A stretch of DNA of 64,000 nt from Methanosarcina mazei S-6 (GTDB lineage Archaea > Halobacteriota > Methanosarcinia > Methanosarcinales > Methanosarcinaceae): positions 868,001-932,000 of the forward strand of contig NZ_CP009512.1 in the NCBI RefSeq assembly GCF_000970205.1. Direction: 5' to 3'. How positions within the stretch are numbered: position 1 is the first letter of the stretch; the number at the start of each line of letters is the position of its first letter. Under the pieces are notes generated by a model. It did not search any database. It saw nothing but the letters and a program-made list of their open reading frames with translations, and was not told the origin of the DNA. Positions 27,824-39,021 of the stretch are shown here, in pieces. A program made the translations under genes and the position numbers.

Positions 27824-28591
27824 ATGTCCAGAAATGCTCAAGCAAATTTAGTAGGTAGTCTTCAAAAGCTACCTTCCCAAGTTCAGGTTCGAGCGTTTAA
27901 GGGAATAATAGAACTGATGAGTGAACTGTTCTTTGCTTCCCTGGAACCTGGAGATAATTATACCACTGAACCTGTAATATTAAACACTGCACTTTACTAT
28001 GCCCTTGGTTATGCAAAAGGAAATTATATAAATCGTCCTATAAAAAAAGGTAAGGGTTCAGCAAAGCAAAATCCAGATTATATTGAAGACACCGAAGAAC
28101 TCGTTAATAGTGTATATGTTACACCTGCTAAGCTGATAAACTTTGCAGAACTTACTACTGAAATTTATAATTCACGTTCAGATGATTATGTCCAATCAAA
28201 CGTGCCTACTAAAATTGATAGTGATGCCAATATCCCTAGGTACGGTGCGAGAAAACAAATTCAACCCGGTGCAAGATTTTTATTTTACGTACTAACGTTT
28301 GATGGCACTGAACCGGATATGCCTCCATATATCAGGTTAGGCAAAAAACGTTGCAAAGCCTTAGTTGAATGGAGTGAGGTTGATGTTTCAGTTTCAAATG
28401 GAACTTACACAACTACACACCCAATTTTAGCTGAGGATACTAATTTGATACCATTGGGAGATATTTCTTTTAAGAGAATGCAGCCGTTTGATATAATTAA
28501 GAAATCTAGGTTCTCAGGGGATTACTTAAAAATAGATAGTAATGAAATACTCCCATTTGAAGTGCGCTTCTTAAGGAGGATAAGGAATTGA
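27824..28591 (+). CDS. csc1: Type I-D subunit Csc1 (Cas5)
   Basis: A 255-residue Cas5-family protein expected to cap the crRNA 5' handle and start the Cas7 filament. The call rests on position (directly after csc2), length and Csc1-like stretches such as NTALYYALGYAKGNY, VTPAKLINFAE and RKQIQPGARFLFYVL. The start ATG at 27824 follows AGGGT. Its last codons overlap the TTG start of cas3'. No interruption is visible. Confidence 0.82.
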   Translation: MSRNAQANLVGSLQKLPSQVQVRAFKGIIELMSELFFASLEPGDNYTTEPVILNTALYYALGYAKGNYINRPIKKGKGSAKQNPDYIEDTEELVNSVYVTPAKLINFAELTTEIYNSRSDDYVQSNVPTKIDSDANIPRYGARKQIQPGARFLFYVLTFDGTEPDMPPYIRLGKKRCKALVEWSEVDVSVSNGTYTTTHPILAEDTNLIPLGDISFKRMQPFDIIKKSRFSGDYLKIDSNEILPFEVRFLRRIRN

Positions 28592-29439
28592 TTGTTGAGG
28601 AGCTCAGTATTCCGAGGTATAATGCGGAACCTCTATACAATGATCGTTATCCTTATGCTCATCAAATAATTGCAAGAGATTCAATTCGCAATTTTGATGA
28701 ATTTTTTCTTTTCCTTACATCTCCTACTGGGTCTGGAAAAACAGATTCATGGGCAGTACCCTCATTAAATGGAAATGATTTGGGAGTAGTTGTAGCTTTA
28801 TATCCTACAAATGCACTTGCAAAAGATCAGTATTTGTCCATAAATAATCTGAAAAAATCATTGAATTCGAATAAAAGAATTGAGTTTGTGACAGCTGAAA
28901 CCCTTGGGCTGAAACAGGAAAAGTATTCGTACAGAATAACAAAAGGTGAAATTTTAGAAGACATGGTTCGTAAAATGGCACTCGATGGTGGAGGCATAAT
29001 TGTTACAAATCCTGATATATTTGTTTATGCACTTAAAGGATATTTTTTCAATGAGTATCTGAAATCTGTATTCAAAAATCATATAAATACTGTTGTTTTT
29101 GATGAATTTCATTTATATGATTTAAAGCAGTCAGATATTATTTTGTTTCTTTTGCACGATATTTTGATCACCGAGGATACTGCACTGAGAAAATTTGTAT
29201 TTCTCAGTGCAACACCGAATGAAAATATTTCCTATAAAATAAAAAAGGTGATTGGTGGCAATTTCATTGACTCTGCTCAAACCAATATCAATAGTTTAAT
29301 TATTGATGAGCGTCCCATCATGCCAGAAGTTGAGCTTGAGTTTAAACATGCACCGCGTTTTATGGCTGGAGAATTTTTATTAAAGGATTTAGAGTGGATA
29401 AAGGATTTTAAGGGCAATGAAAGGCTGGCGATTATACTA

Positions 29440-30641
29440 GTGTCGCGTCAATCCTCAATAGTCGGATAAAGACGTGACAATTTTATCCTTGCATCATCTG
29501 TTGTAAATTGCCATTTAACCTTTGAATTTTTGTTGTTTCTGTAATTTTGCCATGCCAAAACTTCTTTTCTGACAAACTCGATGTTATCCATTCTCCTTTT
29601 TAAACATTGACCTGTAAGTACATTCAGTTCAATCTCTGCCATGTTCAACCAGCTTCCATGTTTTGGCGTGTAGACGAACTCAAATCTGTCCCATAGCGCC
29701 TTTGCTTTTGGTGGTGGAAATGTTTCGTAGAGAGATCCAGGTATGTGCGTGTTTAGATTGTCCATTACTAACGTAATTTTATCTGCATTTTCATGTTGAA
29801 CTTCTATTTCTTCGAGAAAATAAGCCCAATCTCTCTTTGTTTTTCTTTCAGTGATCTTTACCATTCTTTTCCCTGTCAACGGTTCACAGGCAAGGAATAT
29901 ATTGCACATTCCATTTCGCTTGTATTCATAATCGTACTTTTCTGGCTTCCCTGTTGAGCAGGGGATAGGGATCCGGGTTTCTGCAATCAATTGTTTTGGG
30001 GATTCGTCCATACACACAACAGGATTTCGTGGATCAAATGGACGTTTATAAACGTCCAGAACCATTTCCATATTCGCAACAAAGCTACTGTTTTGTTCTG
30101 GAGGAATTACCCATTGTTTCCTTTGCCAGGGTTTGATTTCGTTTTTTTAAAGTACGGCGTACTGTTTCGTGAGAAATTTCCTCGAAATAACCAAGTTCTA
30201 CAGCCTTATCGGCTAATAATCTTAACGACCATCTTGCAAAACCTTCAGGGGGTTGACTGCAACTAAGGGCGACTAAATGGGCTTCAAGATCACCATCAAC
30301 TTTTTTATTATAAATGCGCTCGCTTTCTTTCCCGTTAAGGGCAACTTCAAGACCTTCTTCAACAAATCTCTTCTTAACACGGTCAATTTTTTTCATACTA
30401 ATATTCAGGACACGTGAGATTTCTTCATTGGTTGAATGGCTAACATTCAATTCACTTTTATCGCAATTAAGCAAAATCAGAGCATTGAGAATTTGTTGAG
30501 AGTTATGTTTTCCCTTTGAAGCAAGTTCACAAAGAGATCTACGTTCATCTTCGGTAAGTGTCACAGTATATTTAATCATGAATGATACTTATGAAGATCA
30601 TTCAATATAACGCTTAAGACTTCCCATCGGTGACACGACAC
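29440..30641 (-). mobile_element. IS630-family insertion element inside cas3'
   Basis: A 1202-bp element. Left end GTGTCGCGTCA and right end TGACACGACAC are inverted repeats, and both are flanked by TA (29438-29439 and 30642-30643), the target duplication typical of IS630/mariner elements. It carries a transposase on the strand opposite to cas3'. The exactness of both ends and the clean reading frame of the split gene indicate a recent insertion. Confidence 0.92.
29448..30579 (-). CDS. IS630-family transposase in two overlapping frames
   Basis: The N-terminal frame (30579-30085) holds helix-turn-helix domains (TNEEISRVLNISMKKIDRV, then GFARWSLRLLADKA). The second (about 30140-29448) holds the DDE catalytic core: VVCMDESPKQL, VMDNLNTHIPG and HGSWLNMAEIELNVL. 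Reading shifts between frames at a run of seven As (about 30148), after which the reading LKKNEIKPWQRKQW continues to the second part. Such an A-run is a classic slippage site, so a full-length product may come from programmed frameshifting. An inactivating one-base change is the alternative. The short product alone would lack catalytic residues. Confidence 0.82.
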
Positions 30642-31851
30642 TAGATAGTGCTCATGAAGTTGCAGTTCTAGCCGAAGCCCTTCGAAATCAAACTAACTGG
30701 AAGATTTGTGAAGTTAGTGGTTTTAGAAAGGACTCAATGGAAGATTCATTTGATATTCTTGTAGGGAACAAAGCCATTGAAGTTGGAATTGATTTTAAGG
30801 GAGAGTCTGCAATATCAAGATTGATATTTTCAGCACACAGTATAAGTGAGTTTTTACAACGTTTCGGTAGACTCAGAAATCCAATTAGTGGGGTAAAATA
30901 TAGGTCAGTTTGTTTTGCAGCTTCTGAGGTAGTAAATCACTTCGGCAGTTTTGAGAACTTATCAAGAGCCGAATTAGAAGAAAACATAAAATCTTCAATG
31001 CATGATCCAAAAATTATTGAGAACTTTAGATGGAGGTATGGTTACCTTGAAGCTTATGAGTATATATACAAAAATGCTTTTGGAATTGGTGTAAAAGAGG
31101 CAAGAATTAGTCAAAATGGATGTCAATTTCAACCACAGAAAGGAGGTTTACCATCAGATAAGAACGAAAATTATTTCCGCCAAGGTCTTGAGTTGATTAA
31201 AGAACATTTTTTTATTCATACAGGTCGGACTTCTCACGAGATTCTAGAATCTGTAGGATTTCTTGAGAAAACGACTAAATCTGAAATTCTGGATATTATC
31301 GAAGAACTCGGGAGTTTTAGAGGCAGCTCTCTAGACATAGCGTACTATGATCCTGAAAATGATCAATTTGGTCTTTACGATGTCTTTTTTCTTTTAAGAT
31401 GGGCTGAAATGGATATTCTCCCAAAAAAACAATTCAAGCGATCTGTCCCTGATAAATACCACAAAAAAATAGATGATGTCTCTGAACGAGTTGCAGGCTA
31501 TGTTATTATTAAGAATATTCTTGAAAAACCAAGATATGTGAAAATTGCTGGTAGAAACCTAAGTCAAATAGATTTTGGGGAATCTGAAAGGAAACCTGAA
31601 AAAGCTTATGGATTGCTGCCGGTTGTTGGAAAAAACAACTCTGAAGATTCTTTAGACATGTCTACAATAGTGAACAAAATTAAGTCAAAAGGATTTTTTT
31701 GTAGATACATGTCAAATACCTCTAAAATTTCAAAGAATTATTACAATATTGACGACTACACTGTACTTTTAAACTATAAGGATGGATGCTTGGCAATTGG
31801 TCTTGATGCGATTTATGTAGACTGCGTTATTCATAATTTACTTTCTACAAA

Positions 31852-32421
31852 GTGAGTGATTCTATGGATGAAGACTCTTTGGTCAATGTTTCCGACCTTA
31901 ACCAGTACCTTTACTGTGCTAGACGCCTTTATTATCTCATGTTTTATGATACACAGGAAATAAATTTTTACCTTGCAGATGGCCGTTCAAAACATAAAAA
32001 CAAAGGTAGGAGAGGCGGTTGGTATAAGGAAATTTACCTTAGATCTGAAAAACTCCAATTACATGGTAAAATTGACTTACTGGAAGGAAAAACAACTTTA
32101 ACTCCAGTAGAAAGTAAGCATGGCGATTCCTACTATGAAAATGATGAGGTTCAGTTGGCTGCTTACTGTATGCTCTTGGAAGATTATCTGGAAGAGCCAG
32201 TAACTTTTGGATATTTACATCTTTTTGGCACTAACGAACGCTATGCAATTCAGATAACAGATTGGCACAGAGAAGCGGTTCTGGATACAATTTCAGCAAT
32301 CCAGAATATGAAATTAAATAATATTCCTGATTTTGCAGATAATTTGAATAAGTGTAAAAAGTGCAGTGTGATTCAGTACTGCATGCCATTTGAAACAAAA
32401 ATACTGGAGAAGATAAAGTGA
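31852..32421 (+). CDS. cas4: CRISPR adaptation nuclease Cas4
   Basis: A 189-residue RecB-family exonuclease. An N-terminal cysteine lies in LNQYLYCARRLYY, the nuclease core is in KIDLLEGKTTLTPVESKHG (D and E-x-K), then DEVQLAAYCMLLE, and a C-terminal cysteine cluster KCKKCSVIQYCMP completes the iron-sulfur site. Cas4 helps Cas1-Cas2 choose protospacers beside a PAM. The GTG start at 31852 overlaps the cas3' stop, and the stop overlaps the cas1 start, so the genes form one operon. An internal promoter is not obvious, so the IS element upstream may reduce its expression. Confidence 0.9.
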   Translation: MSDSMDEDSLVNVSDLNQYLYCARRLYYLMFYDTQEINFYLADGRSKHKNKGRRGGWYKEIYLRSEKLQLHGKIDLLEGKTTLTPVESKHGDSYYENDEVQLAAYCMLLEDYLEEPVTFGYLHLFGTNERYAIQITDWHREAVLDTISAIQNMKLNNIPDFADNLNKCKKCSVIQYCMPFETKILEKIK

Positions 32422-33407
32422 AAGCGAGTGAGGGGATTCTGGACGACGATGTAATCTATGTGACAAAGCAGGGGTCAACTGTTGGAATTGACGGAGGGCG
32501 CATTTCTGTTTACCAGAAAGAAGAGGGAGAACTGGCTTCCTATCCAATAGGAAAGGTAAATACAATCAATATTTTCGGGAATGTTAATTTCACCACTCCT
32601 TTTGTTTCCCAGGCAAACGAACACGGGGTTACACTGAATTACTTTAATTTTTACGGGAAATACAGGGGCAGCTTTATACCTGAGCGTAATACCATTGCTG
32701 AAGTTCGAAGAAAGCAATACGCACTTACAGATTTCCAGAGCCTTGCAATCTCCCAGAGGATAATATCCGGAAAAATCCGAAATTCAAGAACTCTTTTGAG
32801 TCGGAAAGGTATCAAAGAACTTAAAATATTAGATGAGATCGAATCAAAAACTGCTGAAGTTAAGACTTCTGATGAACTGAGAGGCTACGAAGGTGAAGCT
32901 GCTGAATTCTATTTTAGGCATCTTAACAATTGCCTGATCGACGGCTGGACTTTTGAGAAAAGAACGAAAAGACCTCCTGAAGACCATATCAATGCTCTCA
33001 TGTCACTCACTTATACAATGATGAAAAATGAGGTTTTGAGTGCACTTAGACAGTACAATCTCGATCCTTACCTGGGAATTTTTCACGCTGACAGACATGG
33101 AAGGCCGGCTCTTGCACTCGATTTGATGGAGGAGTTTAGACCCGTTTTCTGTGATGCATTTGTGTTAAGGTTAATTAACCGTAAGGAATTGACACATGAT
33201 GATTTCCAGGTGGATAACCATCTGAAAGAACATCCGTTTAAAACATATCTCGCTAAGTTTGATGAATATATGCAAGAAGAATTTATGCATCCTCATTTTA
33301 AGTATCAGGTTTCCCGAAGAAAAGCGGTCAGGATGCAGGCAATATTACTACGAAAAGCTATCACAAACGAACTTCCTATGTATTATCCTCTGGTGTTTAA
33401 AAGATGA
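32418..33407 (+). CDS. cas1: CRISPR integrase Cas1
   Basis: A 329-residue Cas1. Catalytic positions are visible: the glutamate in YEGEAAEFYFRHL, the histidine in GIFHADRHGRPALALDLMEEFRP and the acidic pair near its end. An N-terminal beta-rich domain precedes the helical catalytic domain. With Cas2 it integrates new spacers at the leader end of the array that begins 380 bases downstream. The GTG start overlaps the cas4 stop and the stop overlaps the cas2 ATG. Full length. Confidence 0.93.
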   Translation: MKASEGILDDDVIYVTKQGSTVGIDGGRISVYQKEEGELASYPIGKVNTINIFGNVNFTTPFVSQANEHGVTLNYFNFYGKYRGSFIPERNTIAEVRRKQYALTDFQSLAISQRIISGKIRNSRTLLSRKGIKELKILDEIESKTAEVKTSDELRGYEGEAAEFYFRHLNNCLIDGWTFEKRTKRPPEDHINALMSLTYTMMKNEVLSALRQYNLDPYLGIFHADRHGRPALALDLMEEFRPVFCDAFVLRLINRKELTHDDFQVDNHLKEHPFKTYLAKFDEYMQEEFMHPHFKYQVSRRKAVRMQAILLRKAITNELPMYYPLVFKR

Positions 33408-33670
33408 GGCTAGTAGTTACATATGATATAAGCGACAATAAGATTCGTAACAGGGTTTATAGAATCCTTGAAAAATACGGTGCATGGAAACAGTACAGCG
33501 TATTCGAACTTGATATTACTGCAGTGCAACGTGTAGAAATGGAAGATGAAATCAAAACAGAAATTGAGTCTACTGATAAAGTACGCATCTATAGCCTTTG
33601 TGACCGTTGCGTAAAAAATATTGTAGACATCGGCCAAAAGACTCCAGATAAAAAGTCAAACATTGTTTAA
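33404..33670 (+). CDS. cas2: CRISPR adaptation protein Cas2
   Basis: An 88-residue ferredoxin-fold protein with the typical opening MRLVVTYDISDNKIRNRVYR, containing the conserved aspartate after the first strand, and the WKQYSVFELD strand. It dimerises between two Cas1 dimers in the integration complex. It is the last gene of the operon; the ATGA overlap with cas1 implies translational coupling. The CRISPR leader starts directly after its stop. Confidence 0.92.
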   Translation: MRLVVTYDISDNKIRNRVYRILEKYGAWKQYSVFELDITAVQRVEMEDEIKTEIESTDKVRIYSLCDRCVKNIVDIGQKTPDKKSNIV

Positions 33671-33786
33671 CAGCTTTTTACATTGATGTTTATATATTCT
33701 CTGTACGCAAGAGGTTTGGGAATTAATGATTATTTTTTGAGGTTTTAGAAAGGGTTATTACGAAAAAAAACCCTTATTTTCATGCC
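33671..33786 (+). promoter_or_regulatory. CRISPR leader
   Basis: A 116-base AT-rich segment between cas2 and the first repeat, with a TATA-like GTTTATATATTC at 33690-33701 and several A/T runs. Its place next to cas1-cas2, with the degenerate repeat at the far end of the array, marks this as the leader: transcription should run rightwards and new spacers should enter here. Confidence 0.75.
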
Positions 33787-36700
33787 ATCGCAATCGGTTA
33801 GAAAACTCGTTAGAGATTGAAACCTAAATTTCATACTCTTCTTGATTTTGGGAAAGTAAATCGCAATCGGTTAGAAAACTCGTTAGAGATTGAAACATAC
33901 AAATAGAGATAGATTAGATAAGTATAATGATATCGCAATCGGTTAGAAAACTCGTTAGAGATTGAAACATTTGCATACTTCTCCTACAGTACCGCTTCCG
34001 GCAAAATCGCAATCGGTTAGAAAACTCGTTAGAGATTGAAACAAATTGAAACCGCGATAGGCTACGGGTGGATTGAAAAATCGCAATCGGTTAGAAAACT
34101 CGTTAGAGATTGAAACGTTATTTTCAGGAGTGGTTTTCGCTGTCCATGTATCATCGCAATCGGTTAGAAAACTCGTTAGAGATTGAAACTATTATATATT
34201 ACTTTCACGTAGGTAAAATTAGTTATATCGCAATCGGTTAGAAAACTCGTTAGAGATTGAAACAAAGGAAAAAATTAGTATTGTCTAGGAACTCAATTAA
34301 TCGCAATCGGTTAGAAAACTCGTTAGAGATTGAAACTTATCCTTCTGAGGATTAGGCTTGTCCCGTATCACATCGCAATCGGTTAGAAAACTCGTTAGAG
34401 ATTGAAACATAATGAAGAAGCACACACGAAAAGGTGTAAGCCATATCGCAATCGGTTAGAAAACTCGTTAGAGATTGAAACTTAACTTGCCAGACTGAAC
34501 GCTTATTTCTAGTTCCATCGCAATCGGTTAGAAAACTCGTTAGAGATTGAAACAAAATAGTGCCTACCGTACCGCCCATTGCAGAATCGCAATCGGTTAG
34601 AAAACTCGTTAGAGATTGAAACTTAAGATGTGATGGGAACCTGTGATAATTTATTACTATCGCAATCGGTTAGAAAACTCGTTAGAGATTGAAACCTTGA
34701 TTTTGATCAGGTTGAAGAACCCCATAACGGGTATCGCAATCGGTTAGAAAACTCGTTAGAGATTGAAACTACCTGTCGTGGAATCTGGGAATTCCTGGAT
34801 TATCATCGCAATCGGTTAGAAAACTCGTTAGAGATTGAAACAATTCCTCGCATAGTGTAGAAAGTGGATTTACTATTACTGTATCGCAATCGGTTAGAAA
34901 ACTCGTTAGAGATTGAAACTTTTATATATAACGATGTTTTGTCTGGATATTCAGAATCGCAATCGGTTAGAAAACTCGTTAGAGATTGAAACAATAGATA
35001 CTGTCTTGCTGTGCCTCCTGTAGCTGTATCGCAATCGGTTAGAAAACTCGTTAGAGATTGAAACATAGATATCGCACGGTATTATGTTAATGGGGAAAAA
35101 TCGCAATCGGTTAGAAAACTCGTTAGAGATTGAAACATGGCCGATGTTGGAATGGCAACCGCCGACATGACAGATCGCAATCGGTTAGAAAACTCGTTAG
35201 AGATTGAAACGGAGATATTAGCCCAGGTTGGCGAAATGTACGCGTGGATCGCAATCGGTTAGAAAACTCGTTAGAGATTGAAACCGTAATGATTCCGATC
35301 TTCAGGCTATTATTTCGGCTGTATCGCAATCGGTTAGAAAACTCGTTAGAGATTGAAACTATTGGAGGGATAAGTGGGGGCATGGTTATTATTCCATCGC
35401 AATCGGTTAGAAAACTCGTTAGAGATTGAAACACCCTCTCAACGCTAACTACTTCCAGGATCTTATCAAGATCGCAATCGGTTAGAAAACTCGTTAGAGA
35501 TTGAAACCAATCAGGTTATTATTCAGGAGTCGCAGGGAGAAGAATCGCAATCGGTTAGAAAACTCGTTAGAGATTGAAACGAGAATTAACAGACTTTCAT
35601 ATCTATGAATCAGAAAATCGCAATCGGTTAGAAAACTCGTTAGAGATTGAAACCCAAAATCTGAACATTATTATTCTGCTCTGCTGCATATCGCAATCGG
35701 TTAGAAAACTCGTTAGAGATTGAAACTATGGCAGTCTTGCCATCAAACTGCCTCCTTCGGGCATCGCAATCGGTTAGAAAACTCGTTAGAGATTGAAACT
35801 TTCATCTGACCACATTTATAAAAAGTATTATTTCTTATCGCAATCGGTTAGAAAACTCGTTAGAGATTGAAACATTCAGTTGAGGATTCTACAGAACAAA
35901 ACCCAGTTTGATCGCAATCGGTTAGAAAACTCGTTAGAGATTGAAACACCCTCTCAACGCTAACTACTTCCAGGATCTTATCAAGATCGCAATCGGTTAG
36001 AAAACTCGTTAGAGATTGAAACGTCAATCTCAATGTTGGCACACATTCCGTAGTGATATCGCAATCGGTTAGAAAACTCGTTAGAGATTGAAACAATGAA
36101 ACGTCCTTATCTATAGTCTCAACGTCACCATCGCAATCGGTTAGAAAACTCGTTAGAGATTGAAACAAATTGTGACCCCGGTAACAGGAATTGCCCTTGT
36201 TTATCGCAATCGGTTAGAAAACTCGTTAGAGATTGAAACTCATTCTCGGGGAAGTCTTCAAGCGAAGCGGGCTTAATCGCAATCGGTTAGAAAACTCGTT
36301 AGAGATTGAAACATATCATGATCAGGATTGTAAACGTCCGGCTTGTAGATCGCAATCGGTTAGAAAACTCGTTAGAGATTGAAACTAAAACATGGTATAA
36401 TAAAGATCTCAAATTAAGCGAATCGCAATCGGTTAGAAAACTCGTTAGAGATTGAAACTTTTGTATTGTCCTCGTCTCGCGGATCGAATGCGTAATCGCA
36501 ATCGGTTAGAAAACTCGTTAGAGATTGAAACTTTTCCCTATGTTCTTAAAAAAGTGAGTTGTCAAATCGCAATCGGTTAGAAAACTCGTTAGAGATTGAA
36601 ACTTAATTTTGCCACGTCATTATATGACTCGGTTCATCGCAATCGGTTAGAAAACTCGTTAGAGATTGAAACGAAACTGACAATAACTACGGAAAGGGCC

Positions 36701-38212
36701 TGAAAGATCGCAATCGGTTAGAAAACTCGTTAGAGATTGAAACCTGTCCTCCCTCGACTTGTCGAAAACGGCGCAGAGGATCGCAATCGGTTAGAAAACT
36801 CGTTAGAGATTGAAACTTTCGGATGTTGAACATAACAAAAGCATTACAGGAAAATCGCAATCGGTTAGAAAACTCGTTAGAGATTGAAACGAACAATAAG
36901 TTATGACAGTTTCGATCAAAAAATTATATCGCAATCGGTTAGAAAACTCGTTAGAGATTGAAACTCCGTAAAAATGGATAGAACTGAAAAAACTGTATGG
37001 ATCGCAATCGGTTAGAAAACTCGTTAGAGATTGAAACACATCTACGATTAACTCATCATCTGAAAGCAGCCGCATCGCAATCGGTTAGAAAACTCGTTAG
37101 AGATTGAAACTTTCTCCTGGCAGTCTTTTGAACAGTATACATCTGCCATCGCAATCGGTTAGAAAACTCGTTAGAGATTGAAACCAATTTGAAACTACAC
37201 AGTTCTTAGAACCATCATACATCGCAATCGGTTAGAAAACTCGTTAGAGATTGAAACTCCATGGTTGAGGATGGGCAGATTAGAAACATAATAATCGCAA
37301 TCGGTTAGAAAACTCGTTAGAGATTGAAACTTCTCCGACAATTTCAAAGATATCTGAATTTCTGAGATCGCAATCGGTTAGAAAACTCGTTAGAGATTGA
37401 AACAGTAAAGGGGTGCTGTACGAGAGGGTAAACGGGAAAATCGCAATCGGTTAGAAAACTCGTTAGAGATTGAAACCCTTGATACTCGGCCTCTTGATCC
37501 AAAAAGAAAACAATCGCAATCGGTTAGAAAACTCGTTAGAGATTGAAACTATTTTATTGTAAGGGGTACGGATTCATAAGGGGTATATCGCAATCGGTTA
37601 GAAAACTCGTTAGAGATTGAAACGAATAAACCAAACGTTGTAATCCCCGCATACCAGTACATCGCAATCGGTTAGAAAACTCGTTAGAGATTGAAACTTG
37701 CAATATCCGCGAGAAGAGAGGAATATACTAGGATCGCAATCGGTTAGAAAACTCGTTAGAGATTGAAACCTCTGGAGTCCTCATGGCCACTTACAAGGGA
37801 GAATAATCGCAATCGGTTAGAAAACTCGTTAGAGATTGAAACTACAATTCCTTTCCCTAGCGCCGTCTGTATATCCAAATCGCAATCGGTTAGAAAACTC
37901 GTTAGAGATTGAAACACAGGAATTTCAAATAAGCCCTGCCCTCCTACTACATAATCGCAATCGGTTAGAAAACTCGTTAGAGATTGAAACTATATGGTAA
38001 TGTAGTTTTAGAAACCACAGGAGGAAATCGCAATCGGTTAGAAAACTCGTTAGAGATTGAAACTTGAATTTACTGAAAACTACGAACCGATTGTTTTTAA
38101 AATCGCAATCGGTTAGAAAACTCGTTAGAGATTGAAACATTAAAGTAAAACACGAACGCATGAATGCACTAATAGATTGCAATTGATTAGAAAACTCGTT
38201 AGAGATTAAGAG
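33787..38212 (+). CRISPR. Type I-D CRISPR array, 61 repeats and 60 spacers
   Basis: I count 60 apparently identical 37-base repeats (starting ATCGCAATCGG, ending GAGATTGAAAC) plus a degenerate last copy at 38176-38212. The repeat-to-repeat period is 69-78 bases, so spacers run about 32-41 bases. The final eight bases ATTGAAAC form the usual crRNA handle, and CAATC/GATTG inside the repeat can pair. One spacer occurs twice, at 35433-35470 and 35948-35985. The terminal repeat differs at several positions and loses its GAAAC end, marking the leader-distal end. ORFs drawn across the array are artefacts of the repeat. Confidence 0.97.
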
Positions 38213-38489
38213 CCTATCCGAAAAGTGTTGTGACCTGTGTAGATGTCCGACACTAATATTTATCGAAACTTCTATAACAGCCAATAGTATATCCTAAGTG
38301 TGGTAAAGAGTCTTAGAGACATCCGGAAGAGAAAAGGGGAGAGCTGAAAAAAGATAAGTCACTCTTTTCCTGATCTTGAGCGTAATAACATCCTGAAAGG
38401 AAGTGTGAAGATACAAGACATACAGGAAGAGACCTAAACTGTATTATAGCAGAATAAGAAAAGAACTTCTGGAAGGAGGAATAAAAACC

Positions 38490-38738
38490 ATGACAGAAAT
38501 GACTCTAATAGAAGCACTGAAAAAACTTGCATTAATCACGAAAAAAGGACTGGATGAACTGATTCATATCCCGGATAATGCAAGTGGACCTATTACAATT
38601 GGTGAGGCAATTAAAGAAATACAAGATCACGATTCTGACATTTCTGAAACTGATGATTATATAATAGGTAGTGACGGTATCTGGAAAACAGGGGAAGATG
38701 GAAGCGAAATTGTATATCAGATTAAAGAAAGTGAGTGA
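38490..38738 (+). CDS. Small protein of unknown function carried by the 976-bp element
   Basis: An 82-residue acidic protein with a helical N terminus (TLIEALKKLALITKKGLDELIH), a middle segment SGPITIGEAIKEIQDHD and an acidic C terminus. The ATG is preceded by GGAAGGAGG, one of the strongest ribosome sites in the window, so it is probably translated. I recognise no family. It is the first of two small genes inside the mobile element, which suggests cargo, but no function can be assigned. Confidence 0.6.
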   Translation: MTEMTLIEALKKLALITKKGLDELIHIPDNASGPITIGEAIKEIQDHDSDISETDDYIIGSDGIWKTGEDGSEIVYQIKESE

Positions 38739-38783
38739 CAGCCTTTACTCTTCATTCAAAAAAGATATAGCTTCGGTGTCGCT

Positions 38784-39008
38784 ATGCATAAAACTTTCAG
38801 GAACTTTAACGGTAAAACCTACATGCTCGACGAACTCAGTTATTTTGGGCTTGATAAATCCGATGCCGAGAAAAGAAAAGCCATGATAAAGAAGAGTGGG
38901 CTTGGGGTTAGATGCATAAAGAAAGCAAATGGCAAGTACGTAATATACCGTGAGTATATTGGGGATATAAATAAAGAAGATGGCTCTTCATTTTTTAGAG
39001 TGGGTTGA
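38784..39008 (+). CDS. Small basic protein of unknown function carried by the 976-bp element
   Basis: A 74-residue protein, 45 bases after the first cargo ORF and in the same direction. Visible features are an N-terminal FNGKTYMLDELSYFGLDKSDA segment and a basic middle (AEKRKAMIKKSGLGVRCIKKA) ending in YVIYREYI, which could be a small nucleic-acid-binding domain. No family recognised and only a weak ribosome site. It may be translated together with its neighbour. Confidence 0.5.
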   Translation: MHKTFRNFNGKTYMLDELSYFGLDKSDAEKRKAMIKKSGLGVRCIKKANGKYVIYREYIGDINKEDGSSFFRVG

Positions 39009-39021
39009 GAGTCTACCCAAA

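Larger units (their letters stand above)
28588..31855 (+). pseudogene. cas3: Type I-D helicase gene cas3', split by an IS630-family element
   Basis: A helicase gene interrupted at 29440-30641. The upstream part (TTG start at 28588 behind AAGGAGGA) has Walker A SPTGSGKTDSW, motif II VFDEFHLYD and motif III LSATPNENI. The downstream part (from 30644) has LVGNKAIEVGIDF and LQRFGRLRN. No HD nuclease domain is present, as expected in type I-D, where Cas10d holds it. Removing the element and one TA copy joins the halves in frame as AIILDSAHEVAVLAE and gives 2064 bases, 687 codons. As it stands, translation ends at 29469, leaving a helicase without its second RecA domain. Confidence 0.9.

Noticed and set aside
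34352-38284. Several minus-strand ORFs with repeated SLTSFLTDC/SNEFSNRL segments
   Set aside because: They are translations of the CRISPR repeat and spacers.
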